From positions 248,001-312,000 of the forward strand of contig CAWDHQ010000001.1 of assembly GCA_963802215.1 (NCBI GenBank): 64,000 nucleotides of DNA, read 5' to 3'. The translations under genes and the position numbers were made by a program. Source of the stretch: SHZI01 sp963802215 (GTDB lineage Bacteria > Pseudomonadota > Gammaproteobacteria > Steroidobacterales > GCA-2729495). The notes beneath the pieces were generated by a model. That model was not told the origin of the DNA. It saw nothing but the letters and a program-made list of their open reading frames with translations, and searched no databases. Shown one piece after another: positions 8,290 to 16,955 of the stretch (position 1 is the first letter of the stretch; the number at the start of each line of letters is the position of its first letter).

Positions 8290-9129
8290 ATGCTTCGGGT
8301 TCTACGGATTGCGTCCCTGTGGATTGCCGTGGCGACAAGCTGGTCGCCGGCCGCGCTCGCCTTCGGGCCCTCGGGGCACCGGGTCGCCGGCCACGTTGCC
8401 GCGCGACACCTCTGCAAGGAGACCCGCGAGGCGCTTGTGCCATTGCTGGCCGGGATGACACTGGCCGATGCCGGGCTCTGGCCGGACACGATCCGGCGCC
8501 AGCCCGGATGGGAACACACCCGGCCCTGGCACTTCATCAACGTCACGGACCGGGGCTCCGTGGCGCGCGCGGCCCGGAAGGACCCGGACAACGTGCTGGC
8601 GGCGCTGGCCCGGTTCGAACACGAGCTCGGCAACCCGACCCTCACCGTCCGCCAGCGCGGGATTGCATTGCGGTTCGTGGCGCACTTCGTCGTGGACCTC
8701 CACCAGCCGCTGCACGTGGGCCGGGCGGAAGATCGCGGCGGGAATCTCGTGCCGGTGCTGGTGGACGGGCGTGAGACGAACCTCCACGCCCTCTGGGACG
8801 GTGAGCCCCTGCGCCTGCCCGGCGGCCCGGGTCCCCGGGACCGGGCGCGGTCGCTCCCCGGGCCGGACCCCGACGAAGCGCGGCGGTGGCAGGCGGCGAG
8901 CCCGGTCGACTGGGCGCGGGAATCCCAGGCGCTCCGGCGGCAGGTGTACGGCTTCCGGCAGGGCAGGGCCCCGGTGGTGCTGCCAGCAGCCTATGTCGCG
9001 GAGGCCCGCACCACCGTCGACCGGAGGCTGGTCCAGGCGGGGGTGAGGCTCGCGGGGCGCCTCAATGCAGTGCTGGGCCCCGCCGGGCCCTGCCCGGGCG
9101 AGGTTGCCAGCCGTCGGTCAAACCTCTAG
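8290..9129 (+). CDS. Secreted S1/P1-type nuclease
   Basis: This 279-residue protein matches the zinc-dependent S1/P1 nuclease family, which cuts single-stranded nucleic acids and removes 3' phosphates outside the cytoplasm. A signal peptide ends at PAALA, leaving FGPSGHRVAGHVA at the mature N-terminus. Candidate zinc ligands follow in family order: the Asp in MTLADAGLWPD, the His in RPWHFINV, HFVVDLHQPLHVG (His, Asp and His) and ETNLHALWDGE (His and Asp). The usual mature N-terminal residue is Trp; here it is Phe, though the metal contact is normally made by backbone atoms. The ATG at 8290 was chosen because it directly precedes the signal peptide. It lies between ispB and rplU, an unusual place for this gene. 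Confidence 0.87.
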   Translation: MLRVLRIASLWIAVATSWSPAALAFGPSGHRVAGHVAARHLCKETREALVPLLAGMTLADAGLWPDTIRRQPGWEHTRPWHFINVTDRGSVARAARKDPDNVLAALARFEHELGNPTLTVRQRGIALRFVAHFVVDLHQPLHVGRAEDRGGNLVPVLVDGRETNLHALWDGEPLRLPGGPGPRDRARSLPGPDPDEARRWQAASPVDWARESQALRRQVYGFRQGRAPVVLPAAYVAEARTTVDRRLVQAGVRLAGRLNAVLGPAGPCPGEVASRRSNL

Positions 9130-9132
9130 AAT
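9104..9132 (+). promoter_or_regulatory. Sigma-70 promoter for rplU-rpmA
   Basis: TTGCCA (9104-9109), a 17-base spacer and TAGAAT (9127-9132) each match the consensus at five of six positions. They lie 52 bases before the rplU start. The -10 box overlaps the stop codon of the nuclease gene. Confidence 0.65.
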
Positions 9133-9184
9133 TCGTCGGCTTTTCGAGGGGTTGTGTTCAGCCCCCACTCCTTAGGAATAACCG

Positions 9185-9502
9185 ATGTACGCAGTATTCA
9201 AGACGGGTGGCAAGCAGTACCGTGCCAGCCAGGGCGAAAAAGTGAAGATCGAGAAGCTCGAGGCCGCCGCGGGCGACACCGTCGAGTTCGGCGATGTGCT
9301 GCTGGTGGGCGAGGGCGCCAACCTGCAGGTCGGCAAGCCGCTGATCGCCGGCGCCAAGGTCACGGCCAAGGTCGTTGCCCAGGATCGTCACGACAAGATC
9401 ACCGTCATCAAGTTCAAGCGCCGTACCACGTACAAGCGCATGCACGGTCACCGCCAGGCCTTCACGCTGGTCGAAATCACCGGTATCGCCGCCGGCGCCT
9501 GA
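9185..9502 (+). CDS. rplU: 50S ribosomal protein L21
   Basis: This 105-residue protein starts MYAVFKTGGKQYRASQGEKV and ends with the rRNA-binding KRRTTYKRMHGHRQ region, the full L21 pattern at the usual length. An AGGA site precedes the ATG. It is followed after 36 bases by rpmA, the normal L21-L27 operon. Confidence 0.98.
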   Translation: MYAVFKTGGKQYRASQGEKVKIEKLEAAAGDTVEFGDVLLVGEGANLQVGKPLIAGAKVTAKVVAQDRHDKITVIKFKRRTTYKRMHGHRQAFTLVEITGIAAGA

Positions 9503-9538
9503 ATCCTGGCGCACGTCTTACATCGAGGTATTTGAGTC

Positions 9539-9802
9539 ATGGCACACAAGAAAGCTGGCGGCAGCACACGCAACGGCCGCGATTCCGAGTCAAAGCGGCT
9601 GGGCCTCAAGAAGTTCGGCGGTGAATCCGTGGTCGCCGGCAACATCCTGGTCCGGCAGCGCGGCACCGAGTACCACCCCGGCAAGAACGTCGGCATGGGC
9701 CGTGACCACACCCTGTTTGCGAAGGCCCACGGCGTGGTGCTCTTCCAGGTCAAGGGCGAGGGCGGCCGCCGCATCGTCAACGTCGTTCCTGCCAGCGCCT
9801 GA
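9539..9802 (+). CDS. rpmA: 50S ribosomal protein L27
   Basis: This 87-residue protein starts MAHKKAGGSTRNGRDSESKR, the N-terminal tail that reaches the peptidyl-transferase centre, and continues with RQRGTEYHPGKNVGMGRDHT, diagnostic of L27. It lies between rplU and obgE and is closed by a hairpin terminator 24 bases after the stop. Confidence 0.98.
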   Translation: MAHKKAGGSTRNGRDSESKRLGLKKFGGESVVAGNILVRQRGTEYHPGKNVGMGRDHTLFAKAHGVVLFQVKGEGGRRIVNVVPASA

Positions 9803-9825
9803 AAGCAGTCGCCCAGGCCAGATGG

Positions 9826-9850
9826 AAAACCCCGCTGCTGCGGGGTTTTT
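9826..9850 (+). terminator. Rho-independent terminator after rpmA
   Basis: The arms AAAACCCCGC and GCGGGGTTTT form a ten-base-pair stem around a TGCT loop, followed by one more T. It separates rplU-rpmA from obgE, whose start is 32 bases downstream. Confidence 0.9.
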
Positions 9851-9881
9851 CGTCTCTGGGCCGGGCACGACCGGGTCAGCC

Positions 9882-11003
9882 ATGAAATTCGTCGATGAAG
9901 CCAGCATCAGGGTCGCCGCCGGCAACGGTGGGCCCGGCTGCGTCAGCTTCCGGCGGGAGAAGTTCATTCCCCGGGGTGGGCCCGACGGCGGCGATGGCGG
10001 CGACGGCGGCAGCGTCTGGCTCGTGGCGACGCGTGCCCTCAACACGCTGGCGGACTTCCGCGTCAACCGGCGCTTCGCCGCAAAGAGCGGCGAGGGCGGT
10101 TCCGGCTCCGACTGCACGGGACGGGGCGGCGAATCGCTCGAAGTGCCCGTGCCCTGCGGCACGCAGGTCTACGAGGCGGACACCGGCGAGCTGCTCGGGG
10201 ATCTCACGACGGACGGCCAGCGCCTGCTCGTGGCGGCCGGTGGCGAGGGCGGGCGGGGCAACACCCGGTTCAAGAGCAGCGTCAATCGCGCCCCGCGCCA
10301 GTCCACCCCGGGGACGCCCGGCGAGCACCGTACGCTGCGCCTCGAGCTCAGCCTGCTGGCGGACGTGGGACTGCTGGGCAAGCCCAACGCGGGCAAGTCC
10401 ACGCTGCTCCGCGCCGTGTCCGCGGCCCGGCCCAAGGTCGCGGACTATCCGTTCACCACCCTGCACCCGGGCCTCGGCGTGGTCGCCGTCGGGCCGATGC
10501 GCAGCTTCGTCATGGCCGACATCCCCGGCCTCATCGAGGGCGCGGCCGAGGGCGCCGGGCTCGGCATCCGCTTCCTGAAGCACCTCGGCCGCACCCGGCT
10601 GCTGGTACACCTCGTCGACCTGGCGCCCTTCGACGGCAGCGATCCGGCGGCGGACGCCGTCGCGGTGGTCGGGGAGCTGCAGCGGTTCAGCCCCGAGCTC
10701 GCGGCCCGGGAGCGCTGGCTGGTGCTCAACAAGACCGACCTGGTCAGTGCCGGGGAGGCCGACCGTCTCGAGGAGGCCGTGTGCGCGGCTCTGGGGCTCT
10801 CGCACGGGGACGGAGACGGCCACAGGGAAGGGGAGAGCGGCCGCGTCTACCGGATCAGCGCATTGACCGGCGACGGTACGGGGCGCCTGACCCAGGATCT
10901 GATGACGCGGCTGGAACAGCTCGCGGCAGACTCTGATGTTGTAGGAGCGGCGACCGCCGCGACCGGAAACCAGGCAGGCGATGAGCGTGGGGATCGCGCC
11001 TGA
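9882..11003 (+). CDS. obgE: GTPase ObgE/CgtA, ribosome assembly
   Basis: This 373-residue GTPase has the glycine-rich Obg domain at its N-terminus (MKFVDEASIRVAAGNGGPGCVSF, GGPDGGDGGDGG), then the G domain with GLLGKPNAGKST (G1), FTTLHP (G2), DIPGLIEGA (G3), NKTDL (G4) and SALTG (G5). It acts in 50S subunit assembly and the stress response, and its place after rpmA is conserved. The ATG at 9882 gives the canonical start. The last 21 codons and the stop (about 10941-11003) fall inside a GTAGGAGCG-type palindromic repeat, so the C-terminal tail (GAATAATGNQAGDERGDRA) looks repeat-derived rather than ancestral. Confidence 0.97.
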   Translation: MKFVDEASIRVAAGNGGPGCVSFRREKFIPRGGPDGGDGGDGGSVWLVATRALNTLADFRVNRRFAAKSGEGGSGSDCTGRGGESLEVPVPCGTQVYEADTGELLGDLTTDGQRLLVAAGGEGGRGNTRFKSSVNRAPRQSTPGTPGEHRTLRLELSLLADVGLLGKPNAGKSTLLRAVSAARPKVADYPFTTLHPGLGVVAVGPMRSFVMADIPGLIEGAAEGAGLGIRFLKHLGRTRLLVHLVDLAPFDGSDPAADAVAVVGELQRFSPELAARERWLVLNKTDLVSAGEADRLEEAVCAALGLSHGDGDGHREGESGRVYRISALTGDGTGRLTQDLMTRLEQLAADSDVVGAATAATGNQAGDERGDRA

Positions 11004-11015
11004 AGGCGCTCCTGC
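10941..11015. repeat. GTAGGAGCG palindromic (REP-like) element, copy 1
   Basis: The element starts GTAGGAGCGGCGACC and ends GGCGCTCCTGC, with imperfectly complementary ends. The right end carries GCGCCTGAAGGCGCTCC, as in copy 2. It encodes the last residues and the TGA stop of obgE. Confidence 0.75.
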
Positions 11016-11035
11016 AGGTGGACCTGCAGGCGCGG

Positions 11036-11311
11036 CTACTTCTTCTTGGTCGAGAGTGCCTTGACGGCCTTGCTGAGGCGGCTCTGGTGCCGGGCGGCCT
11101 TGTTCTTGTGAGTCAGGCCCTTGTTCACCATGCTGGCCACTTCGGCCGCACCGGACTTGAAAGCTGCGGCAGCGACGGCCGGGTCGCCCGCCTCGATGGC
11201 CTTGATGACCTTCTTGATCGCGGTGCGCATGCGCGAGCGCAGGGCAACGTTATGCTGACGACGACGTTCGCCTTGTTTGGCGCGCTTGGCTGCAGACTTG
11301 GTGTTCGCCAC
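11036..11311 (-). CDS. rpsT: 30S ribosomal protein S20
   Basis: This 91-residue basic protein reads MANTKSAAKRAKQGERRRQHN at the N-terminus and ends KAVKALSTKKK, the S20 pattern, which binds 16S rRNA. The start is the GTG at 11311; GTG or TTG starts are common for rpsT. It is divergent from murJ and convergent with obgE, the usual gammaproteobacterial neighbourhood. Confidence 0.97.
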   Translation of the reverse strand: MANTKSAAKRAKQGERRRQHNVALRSRMRTAIKKVIKAIEAGDPAVAAAAFKSGAAEVASMVNKGLTHKNKAARHQSRLSKAVKALSTKKK

Positions 11312-11466
11312 GGGTACTTCCAGACAGTTCTAGCTGAGGGAGGTCTTGACGGGAGGCGCGCCGCGGACCCCCGCGACGGGCGCGTATTCTTTGGTTTCCC
11401 CCGCTGGAAGTCAACCGGCGGGAAGTGGCCCGGCCGGAAGGCGTGGTGGGTAGACTGGCGTCGCGC

Positions 11467-13146
11467 ATGACCAGTTCGCCACAGTCCCCCGTTCCCCCCA
11501 GCGTGCAGGGCCCCGATCAGCAAAGCAGGGGCCCCAGCGGCGGAAGGCTTCTCCGGTCCACCGGGACCGTGGGCGCCTGGACGCTGCTGTCCCGCATCCT
11601 CGGACTCGTCCGGGACGTGGTCTATGCCCGGGTCTTCGGCGCGTCCTTCGTCATGGACGCCTTCTTCGTCGCCTTCAAGATCCCCAACATCTTCCGTCGC
11701 TTCTTCGCCGAGGGGGCCTTCTCCCAGGCCTTCGTCCCGGTGTTCGCAGAGTACGACCAGACCCGGGAGCACGCCGAGGTCCGGGAACTGGTCCGCCGGG
11801 CCGCGGGGACCCTCGGCGTCATCCTGTCCGCCCTGGCCGCACTGGGCGCCGTGGCCGCGCCGGTGTTCATCGCGATCTTTGCGCCGGGGTTTGTCACCGA
11901 GGGTCTGGCCGCGGCGGCGGCGGGCAGCGAGGCGGGCCGGTACGCCCTGGCCGTGGACATGCTCCGCTGGACGTTTCCCTACCTGCTGTTCGTGTCCCTG
12001 GCCGCGCTGGCGGGTGGCGTCCTGAACACCTACCAGCGCTTCGTCGCTGCCGCGTTCTCGCCCGTCGTGCTGAACGTCGTGCTGATCGTCTTCGCCGTCT
12101 GGGTGGCGCCCTTGTACGAGCGGCCCGGGATGGCGCTGGCGGCGGGCGTGTTCGCCGCCGGGGTCGTGCAGCTCCTGTTCATGCTGCCGTCCCTCGCCCG
12201 GATCCGCCTCCTGCCGCTGCCGGCCTGGGGCTGGAAGCACCCCGGAGTCCGCAAGATCCTGAAGCTGATGGTGCCGGGGCTGTTCGGGTCCTCCGTGGCC
12301 CAGATCAGCATCCTGCTCGACACGCTCATCGCCTCGTTCCTCGTCACGGGCAGCATCAGCTGGCTGTATTACTCCGACCGGATCATGGAGTTTCCGCTGG
12401 GCGTGTTCGGCATTGCCCTCGCCACCGTGCTGCTGCCTAACCTGTCGCGGCAGCACGCTGCGCAAGCCTCGGGCGACTTCGGCAGGACACTCGACTGGGC
12501 CCTGCGCCTCGTGATCCTGATCGTGACACCCGCCACGCTGGGGCTGATGCTGCTGGCGGGCCCGATGCTGGTCACGCTGTTCTACGGCGGGGAGTTCACG
12601 GCGCGGGACGTGGAGCAGTCCGCCTACAGCCTGGTTGCCTACGCGGCGGGCCTCGCCGGCTTCACGCTGGTCAAGGTGCTGGCACCCGGTTACTTCGCGC
12701 GCCAGGACACGGCCACCCCGGTGCGCGTCGGCCTCATTGCCCTCGGTTCCTCGATGCTCATCAACCTGGTGATCGTCGTGCCCTGGGCGCTCGCCGGCTG
12801 GGAAGCGCCCCACGCGGGCCTGGCGGCATCCACGTCGCTGGGCTCCTTCATCAACTCGGGGCTCCTGTACCTGGGCCTGCGCCGGTCGGGGGTGCTGCAG
12901 CCGGCGCCCGGCTGGGGGCGGTTTCTCCTGCGGGTCGCCGTCGCGGCCGGCGTGATGGCCGTGCTGCTCCTGTCCTTGTCGCCGCCCACCGACGCCTGGC
13001 TGGCAACCGGCTTCTGGACGAGGTGCCTGTGGCTGACCGTCGCCGTCTGCGGCGGCGCTGCCGCCTACGTGGCTGCGCTACTGGCCGTCGGCATCCGGCC
13101 CCGCGACCTGCGGATGCAGACCTTCAAGACGGGCGACCCCTTATAA
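11467..13146 (+). CDS. murJ: Lipid II flippase MurJ (MviN)
   Basis: This 559-residue, roughly 14-helix protein of the MOP superfamily moves lipid II across the inner membrane for peptidoglycan synthesis. Diagnostic stretches are STGTVGAWTLLSRILGLVRD, FKIPNIFRRFFAEGAFSQAF and a PxxxxxxxxxxPNLS-like region at ATVLLPNLSRQ. The ATG at 11467 is used here; a GTG at 11425 would add 14 residues. Both leave a Ser/Pro-rich N-terminal extension of about 35 residues compared with E. coli MurJ. It is followed after 26 bases by ribF, as in Pseudomonas. Confidence 0.95.
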   Translation: MTSSPQSPVPPSVQGPDQQSRGPSGGRLLRSTGTVGAWTLLSRILGLVRDVVYARVFGASFVMDAFFVAFKIPNIFRRFFAEGAFSQAFVPVFAEYDQTREHAEVRELVRRAAGTLGVILSALAALGAVAAPVFIAIFAPGFVTEGLAAAAAGSEAGRYALAVDMLRWTFPYLLFVSLAALAGGVLNTYQRFVAAAFSPVVLNVVLIVFAVWVAPLYERPGMALAAGVFAAGVVQLLFMLPSLARIRLLPLPAWGWKHPGVRKILKLMVPGLFGSSVAQISILLDTLIASFLVTGSISWLYYSDRIMEFPLGVFGIALATVLLPNLSRQHAAQASGDFGRTLDWALRLVILIVTPATLGLMLLAGPMLVTLFYGGEFTARDVEQSAYSLVAYAAGLAGFTLVKVLAPGYFARQDTATPVRVGLIALGSSMLINLVIVVPWALAGWEAPHAGLAASTSLGSFINSGLLYLGLRRSGVLQPAPGWGRFLLRVAVAAGVMAVLLLSLSPPTDAWLATGFWTRCLWLTVAVCGGAAAYVAALLAVGIRPRDLRMQTFKTGDPL

Positions 13147-13172
13147 TCCCGTCTTTTGGCGTCCCCGGTCCC

Positions 13173-14105
13173 ATGCATGTTTTCCGCCGGCCCCGGCCGG
13201 GTGTTCAGGCCGTACCCTCCGGTTGCGTGGCGACCATCGGCGTGTTCGATGGCGTCCACCTGGGGCATCAGCGGATCCTTGACCGGGTGCGACAGGCGGC
13301 GGCGCGGCTCGGGCTCCCGTCCCTGGTCTTCAGCTTCGAGCCGACGCCCCAGGAAGTCATGAGCCCGCTTAAGGCGCCCGCCCGGCTCATGCGCCTGCGG
13401 GAGAAGGTTGCGGTGCTCCGCGAGGCCGGCATCGATCACCTCTACTGCCCGCCGTTCGAGCGGACACTCCAGGGACTGGAGCCCGGGGAGTTCATCGAGC
13501 GGCTGCTGGTGCGCACGCTCGGCGTGAAGCACCTGGTGGTGGGCGACGATTTCCGCTTCGCGCGCGACAGGGCAGGCAACTTCGAACACCTGGTCGCGGG
13601 TGGCCGCCAGTACGGTTTCGGCGCCGAGCAGGTCGGCAGCGTGACGACCGGTGACCTGCGGGTGTCGAGCACGGCAATACGCCGTGCCCTGGCTGCCGGG
13701 GACCTGGCCACGGCCGCCCGCCTGCTGGGCCGGCCCTACCGGATGGCAGGCAGGGTCAGTCGCGGCCGGCAGCTGGGCCGGACGCTCGGGTTTCCGACGG
13801 CCAACATGCGGCTGCACCGCCGGGTGAGCCCCGTCCGCGGCATCTTCGCCGTGCGCGTCCATGGCGTGGCGGGTCACGCGCTGGATGCGGTCGCGAGCGT
13901 GGGCACCCGGCCGACGGTCGAGGGCGTCGAGCCGCTGCTGGAGGTCCACGTCTTCGACTTCGACGGCGACCTGTACGGTCGGCAGATCGCCGTCGACTTC
14001 GTGGCCCGCCTGCGCGACGAGGTCCGCTTCGACGACCTCGAGGCGCTCCGGCGGCAGATGGAACTGGATGCTGCCGGGGCGCGGAGTGCGCTGGCAGCGG
14101 GCTGA
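13173..14105 (+). CDS. ribF: Bifunctional riboflavin kinase / FAD synthetase
   Basis: This 310-residue enzyme converts riboflavin to FMN and then FAD. The N-terminal adenylyltransferase domain has IGVFDGVHLGHQRIL (HxGH-type) and VVGDDFRFARDRAGN, with the SSTAIRRAL motif near residue 170. The C-terminal kinase domain has GRTLGFPTANM and the acidic DFDGDLYGR. The start is the ATG at 13173. It lies between murJ and ileS in one transcription direction, and the two enzymes' gene order is conserved widely in Proteobacteria. Confidence 0.96.
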   Translation: MHVFRRPRPGVQAVPSGCVATIGVFDGVHLGHQRILDRVRQAAARLGLPSLVFSFEPTPQEVMSPLKAPARLMRLREKVAVLREAGIDHLYCPPFERTLQGLEPGEFIERLLVRTLGVKHLVVGDDFRFARDRAGNFEHLVAGGRQYGFGAEQVGSVTTGDLRVSSTAIRRALAAGDLATAARLLGRPYRMAGRVSRGRQLGRTLGFPTANMRLHRRVSPVRGIFAVRVHGVAGHALDAVASVGTRPTVEGVEPLLEVHVFDFDGDLYGRQIAVDFVARLRDEVRFDDLEALRRQMELDAAGARSALAAG

Positions 14106-14141
14106 ACCGCGGCGATCGCGGCTGACAGAGGACGACACACA

Positions 14142-16955
14142 GTGACGGACTACAAGAACACGGTGAACCTCCCGCGCACGGATTTCCCGATGAAGGGCGA
14201 CCTGGCGAAGCGCGAGCCGCAGATGCTGGCGGAGTGGAACGAGCAGGACCTCTACGGCCAGATCCGCAAGGCGTCCGCCGGACGGCCGCGCTTCCTGCTG
14301 GTCGACGGCCCGCCCTACGCCAATGGCGACATCCACATCGGGCATGCGGTCAACAAGGTCCTGAAGGACATCATCGTCAAGTCGAAGACCCTGGCGGGCT
14401 TCGATGCCCCCTACATCCCCGGCTGGGATTGCCATGGCCTGCCCATCGAGCACCAGGTCGAGAAGAAGCTGGGCAAGGTCGGCGAGAAGTTCCCGGCCGC
14501 CGAGTTCCGCAAGGCGTGCCGCGAGTACGCCCTGCAGCAGGTCGACAGCCAGCGCCGGGATTTCCGCCGGCTCGGCGTGCTGGGGGACTGGGATCGTCCC
14601 TACCTGACGCTGGATCCCCGCTTCGAGGCCGAGCAGATCCGCGGCTTTGCCCGGATCATCGAGAACGGCCACCTGCTCCGGGGCTACAAGCCCGTGCACT
14701 GGTGCCTCGATTGCCGTTCGGCCCTGGCCGAGGCGGAAGTGGAGTACATCGACAAGACCTCGACGGCCCTGGATGCCCGCTTCGAAGTCGTGGACCCGGA
14801 CCTGCTGTACCAGCGCCTCGGGCTGCGCGCCGGCGGGCCGGTGTCGATCCCGATCTGGACCACCACGCCCTGGACCCTGCCCGCCAACCAGGCGGTGGCT
14901 CTCGGCGCCGGGCTGCCCTACGTGCTGGTGGAGGTGCAGCGGGATGCGGGAACGGTGCTCCTGGTGCTCGCCGAGGGCCTCGCCGGGGCGGCACTCGCGC
15001 GCTACGGCGCCCGCCAGTCCGCCGTGCTGGCGCGCTTCGAGGCCCCGTTGCTCGAGGGCCTTATGCTGCGCCATCCGTTCTTCGACCGGGAAGTGCCGGT
15101 CATCCTGGCGGATTACGTGACCCTCGACGCCGGCACCGGCGCGGTCCACACGGCGCCGGCGCACGGCCAGGACGATTACCAGTCGGGCCTGCGCTACAGG
15201 CTCCCGGTGGACAACCCGGTGGACGGACGCGGGGTCTACGTGGCCGGAACGCCGTTGCTCGCGGGCGTGCACATCAACGAAGGCAACGGACGCGTCGTCG
15301 AACTGCTGCGGGAGAACGGCAGGCTGCTGCACGCGGAGAAGTTCCAGCACAGCTACCCGCATTGCTGGCGCCACAAGACCCCGCTGATCTTCCGTGCCAC
15401 GCCCCAGTGGTTCATCAGCCTCGACCAGAACAACCTTCGCGAAGCGAGCCTCGCGGCCATCGCGGGCGTGCAGTGGATCCCGGAGTGGGGCGAGGAGCGC
15501 ATCGAGGGCATGGTTGCCGGCCGCCCGGACTGGTGCATCTCGCGGCAGCGCACGTGGGGCGTCCCGATACCGCTGTTCATCCACCGCGAGACGGCCAGCC
15601 TGCACCCCGACACCCCGGCACTCCTCGAGGCGGTGGCCCTGCGCATGGAGCAGAAGGGCATCGACGGCTGGTTCGAGCTCGACCCCGCCGAGCTGCTCGG
15701 CGCAGCCGCAGCGGACTACGAGAAGGTCACGGACACGATGGACGTCTGGATGGATTCGGGCATGGTCCATCACTGCCTCGCGCGGAGCCGCCCCGAGGTC
15801 AGCTTTCCGGCGGATCTCTACCTGGAGGGGTCGGACCAGCACCGCGGCTGGTTCCAGAGTTCGCTGCTGACCGCCGTGGCGACCGACGGCGCAGCGCCGT
15901 ATCGCGCCGTGCTGACCCACGGGTTCACCGTGGACGAGAAGGGCCGCAAGATGTCCAAGTCGCTGGGCAACGTCGTGGCGCCCCAGTCAGTGATGAATTC
16001 GCTGGGTGCCGACATCCTGCGCCTGTGGGTGGCGTCCAGCGACTACAGCGGCGAGATGAACGTCTCCCCGGAAATCCTCAAGCGTATGGCGGATTCCTAC
16101 CGTCGCATGCGCAATACGGCGCGCTTCCTGCTGGGCAACCTGGACGGCTTCGATCCGGCCCGGGATTCGCTCGCGGCGGAGTCGCTCGTGGCGGTCGACC
16201 GCTGGGCCCTGGCCCGGACCGCTGAGCTGCAACGGGAGATCCTCGCGGCCTACGACGCCTACGAGTTCCACCGGGTCTACCAGCAGCTGCACAATTTCTG
16301 CATCGTCGACCTGGGGTCCTTCTACCTGGACGTCATCAAGGACAGGCTCTACACCACGCCGCGGGATGGGCTGCCCCGCCGCTCGGCGCAGACTGCCATG
16401 TGGCACATCGCCGAGGCCATGGTGCGCTGGCTCGCCCCGATCCTCAGCTTCACGGCCGAGGAGATCTGGCGCTTCCTGCCCGGCCAGCGTGCCGCATCGG
16501 TACAGCTGTCCACCTGGCACGAGCTGCCGGCGGTGCCGGCGGCCGACATCGACTGGGCGGGCCTGCTCGGCGTGCGGGACCTGGCCGCCAGGGCCCTGGA
16601 GGCGCAACGCGAGGCCGGCATCATCGGTTCCGGCCTGGACGCGCGCCTGACGATCTACGCCGACGGCGCGCTGCGGGCCCAGCTGGAGACATTCGGCGAG
16701 GAGCTCCGTTTCCTGTTCATCACCTCCGCGGCGGACGTGCGCGCGGGCGCCGGCCATCCAGCCGGGGCACTGGCAGGGCCCGGTTCTCCGTCCGGCGAGG
16801 CGTTCTGGGTCCAGGCCGAGCCGGTGACCGACGGGAAGTGCGTGCGTTGCTGGCAGCATCGACCGGACACGGGTGCGTCCCCCGAGCATCCGGAACTCTG
16901 CGGCCGGTGCATCACGAACCTGGACGGGGGCGGGGAACGCCGGCGTTTCGTATGA
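14142..16955 (+). CDS. ileS: Isoleucyl-tRNA synthetase
   Basis: This 937-residue class I synthetase charges tRNA-Ile. It shows the HIGH motif as NGDIHIGHAVNK (about residues 64-75), an editing domain with TTPWTLPANQAVAL, the KMSKS loop RKMSKSLGN (about 604), and a C-terminal zinc site KCVRCWQHRPD...LCGRCITN. The start is the GTG at 14142, giving MTDYKNTVNLPRTDFPMKGDL, the usual bacterial N-terminus. Its stop overlaps the lspA start (ATGA), so the two are co-translated. Confidence 0.98.
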   Translation: MTDYKNTVNLPRTDFPMKGDLAKREPQMLAEWNEQDLYGQIRKASAGRPRFLLVDGPPYANGDIHIGHAVNKVLKDIIVKSKTLAGFDAPYIPGWDCHGLPIEHQVEKKLGKVGEKFPAAEFRKACREYALQQVDSQRRDFRRLGVLGDWDRPYLTLDPRFEAEQIRGFARIIENGHLLRGYKPVHWCLDCRSALAEAEVEYIDKTSTALDARFEVVDPDLLYQRLGLRAGGPVSIPIWTTTPWTLPANQAVALGAGLPYVLVEVQRDAGTVLLVLAEGLAGAALARYGARQSAVLARFEAPLLEGLMLRHPFFDREVPVILADYVTLDAGTGAVHTAPAHGQDDYQSGLRYRLPVDNPVDGRGVYVAGTPLLAGVHINEGNGRVVELLRENGRLLHAEKFQHSYPHCWRHKTPLIFRATPQWFISLDQNNLREASLAAIAGVQWIPEWGEERIEGMVAGRPDWCISRQRTWGVPIPLFIHRETASLHPDTPALLEAVALRMEQKGIDGWFELDPAELLGAAAADYEKVTDTMDVWMDSGMVHHCLARSRPEVSFPADLYLEGSDQHRGWFQSSLLTAVATDGAAPYRAVLTHGFTVDEKGRKMSKSLGNVVAPQSVMNSLGADILRLWVASSDYSGEMNVSPEILKRMADSYRRMRNTARFLLGNLDGFDPARDSLAAESLVAVDRWALARTAELQREILAAYDAYEFHRVYQQLHNFCIVDLGSFYLDVIKDRLYTTPRDGLPRRSAQTAMWHIAEAMVRWLAPILSFTAEEIWRFLPGQRAASVQLSTWHELPAVPAADIDWAGLLGVRDLAARALEAQREAGIIGSGLDARLTIYADGALRAQLETFGEELRFLFITSAADVRAGAGHPAGALAGPGSPSGEAFWVQAEPVTDGKCVRCWQHRPDTGASPEHPELCGRCITNLDGGGERRRFV

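Noticed and set aside
11125..12813. A 562-codon minus-strand open frame opposite murJ
   Set aside because: The predicted product is low-complexity (Gly/His/Gln/Arg) and lies antisense to a clear membrane protein gene.
13065..15920. A 951-codon open frame on the minus strand across ribF and ileS
   Set aside because: It is an antisense shadow caused by high GC; its translation is Arg/Gly/His/Asp-rich with no domain, while ribF and ileS on the plus strand are unambiguous.
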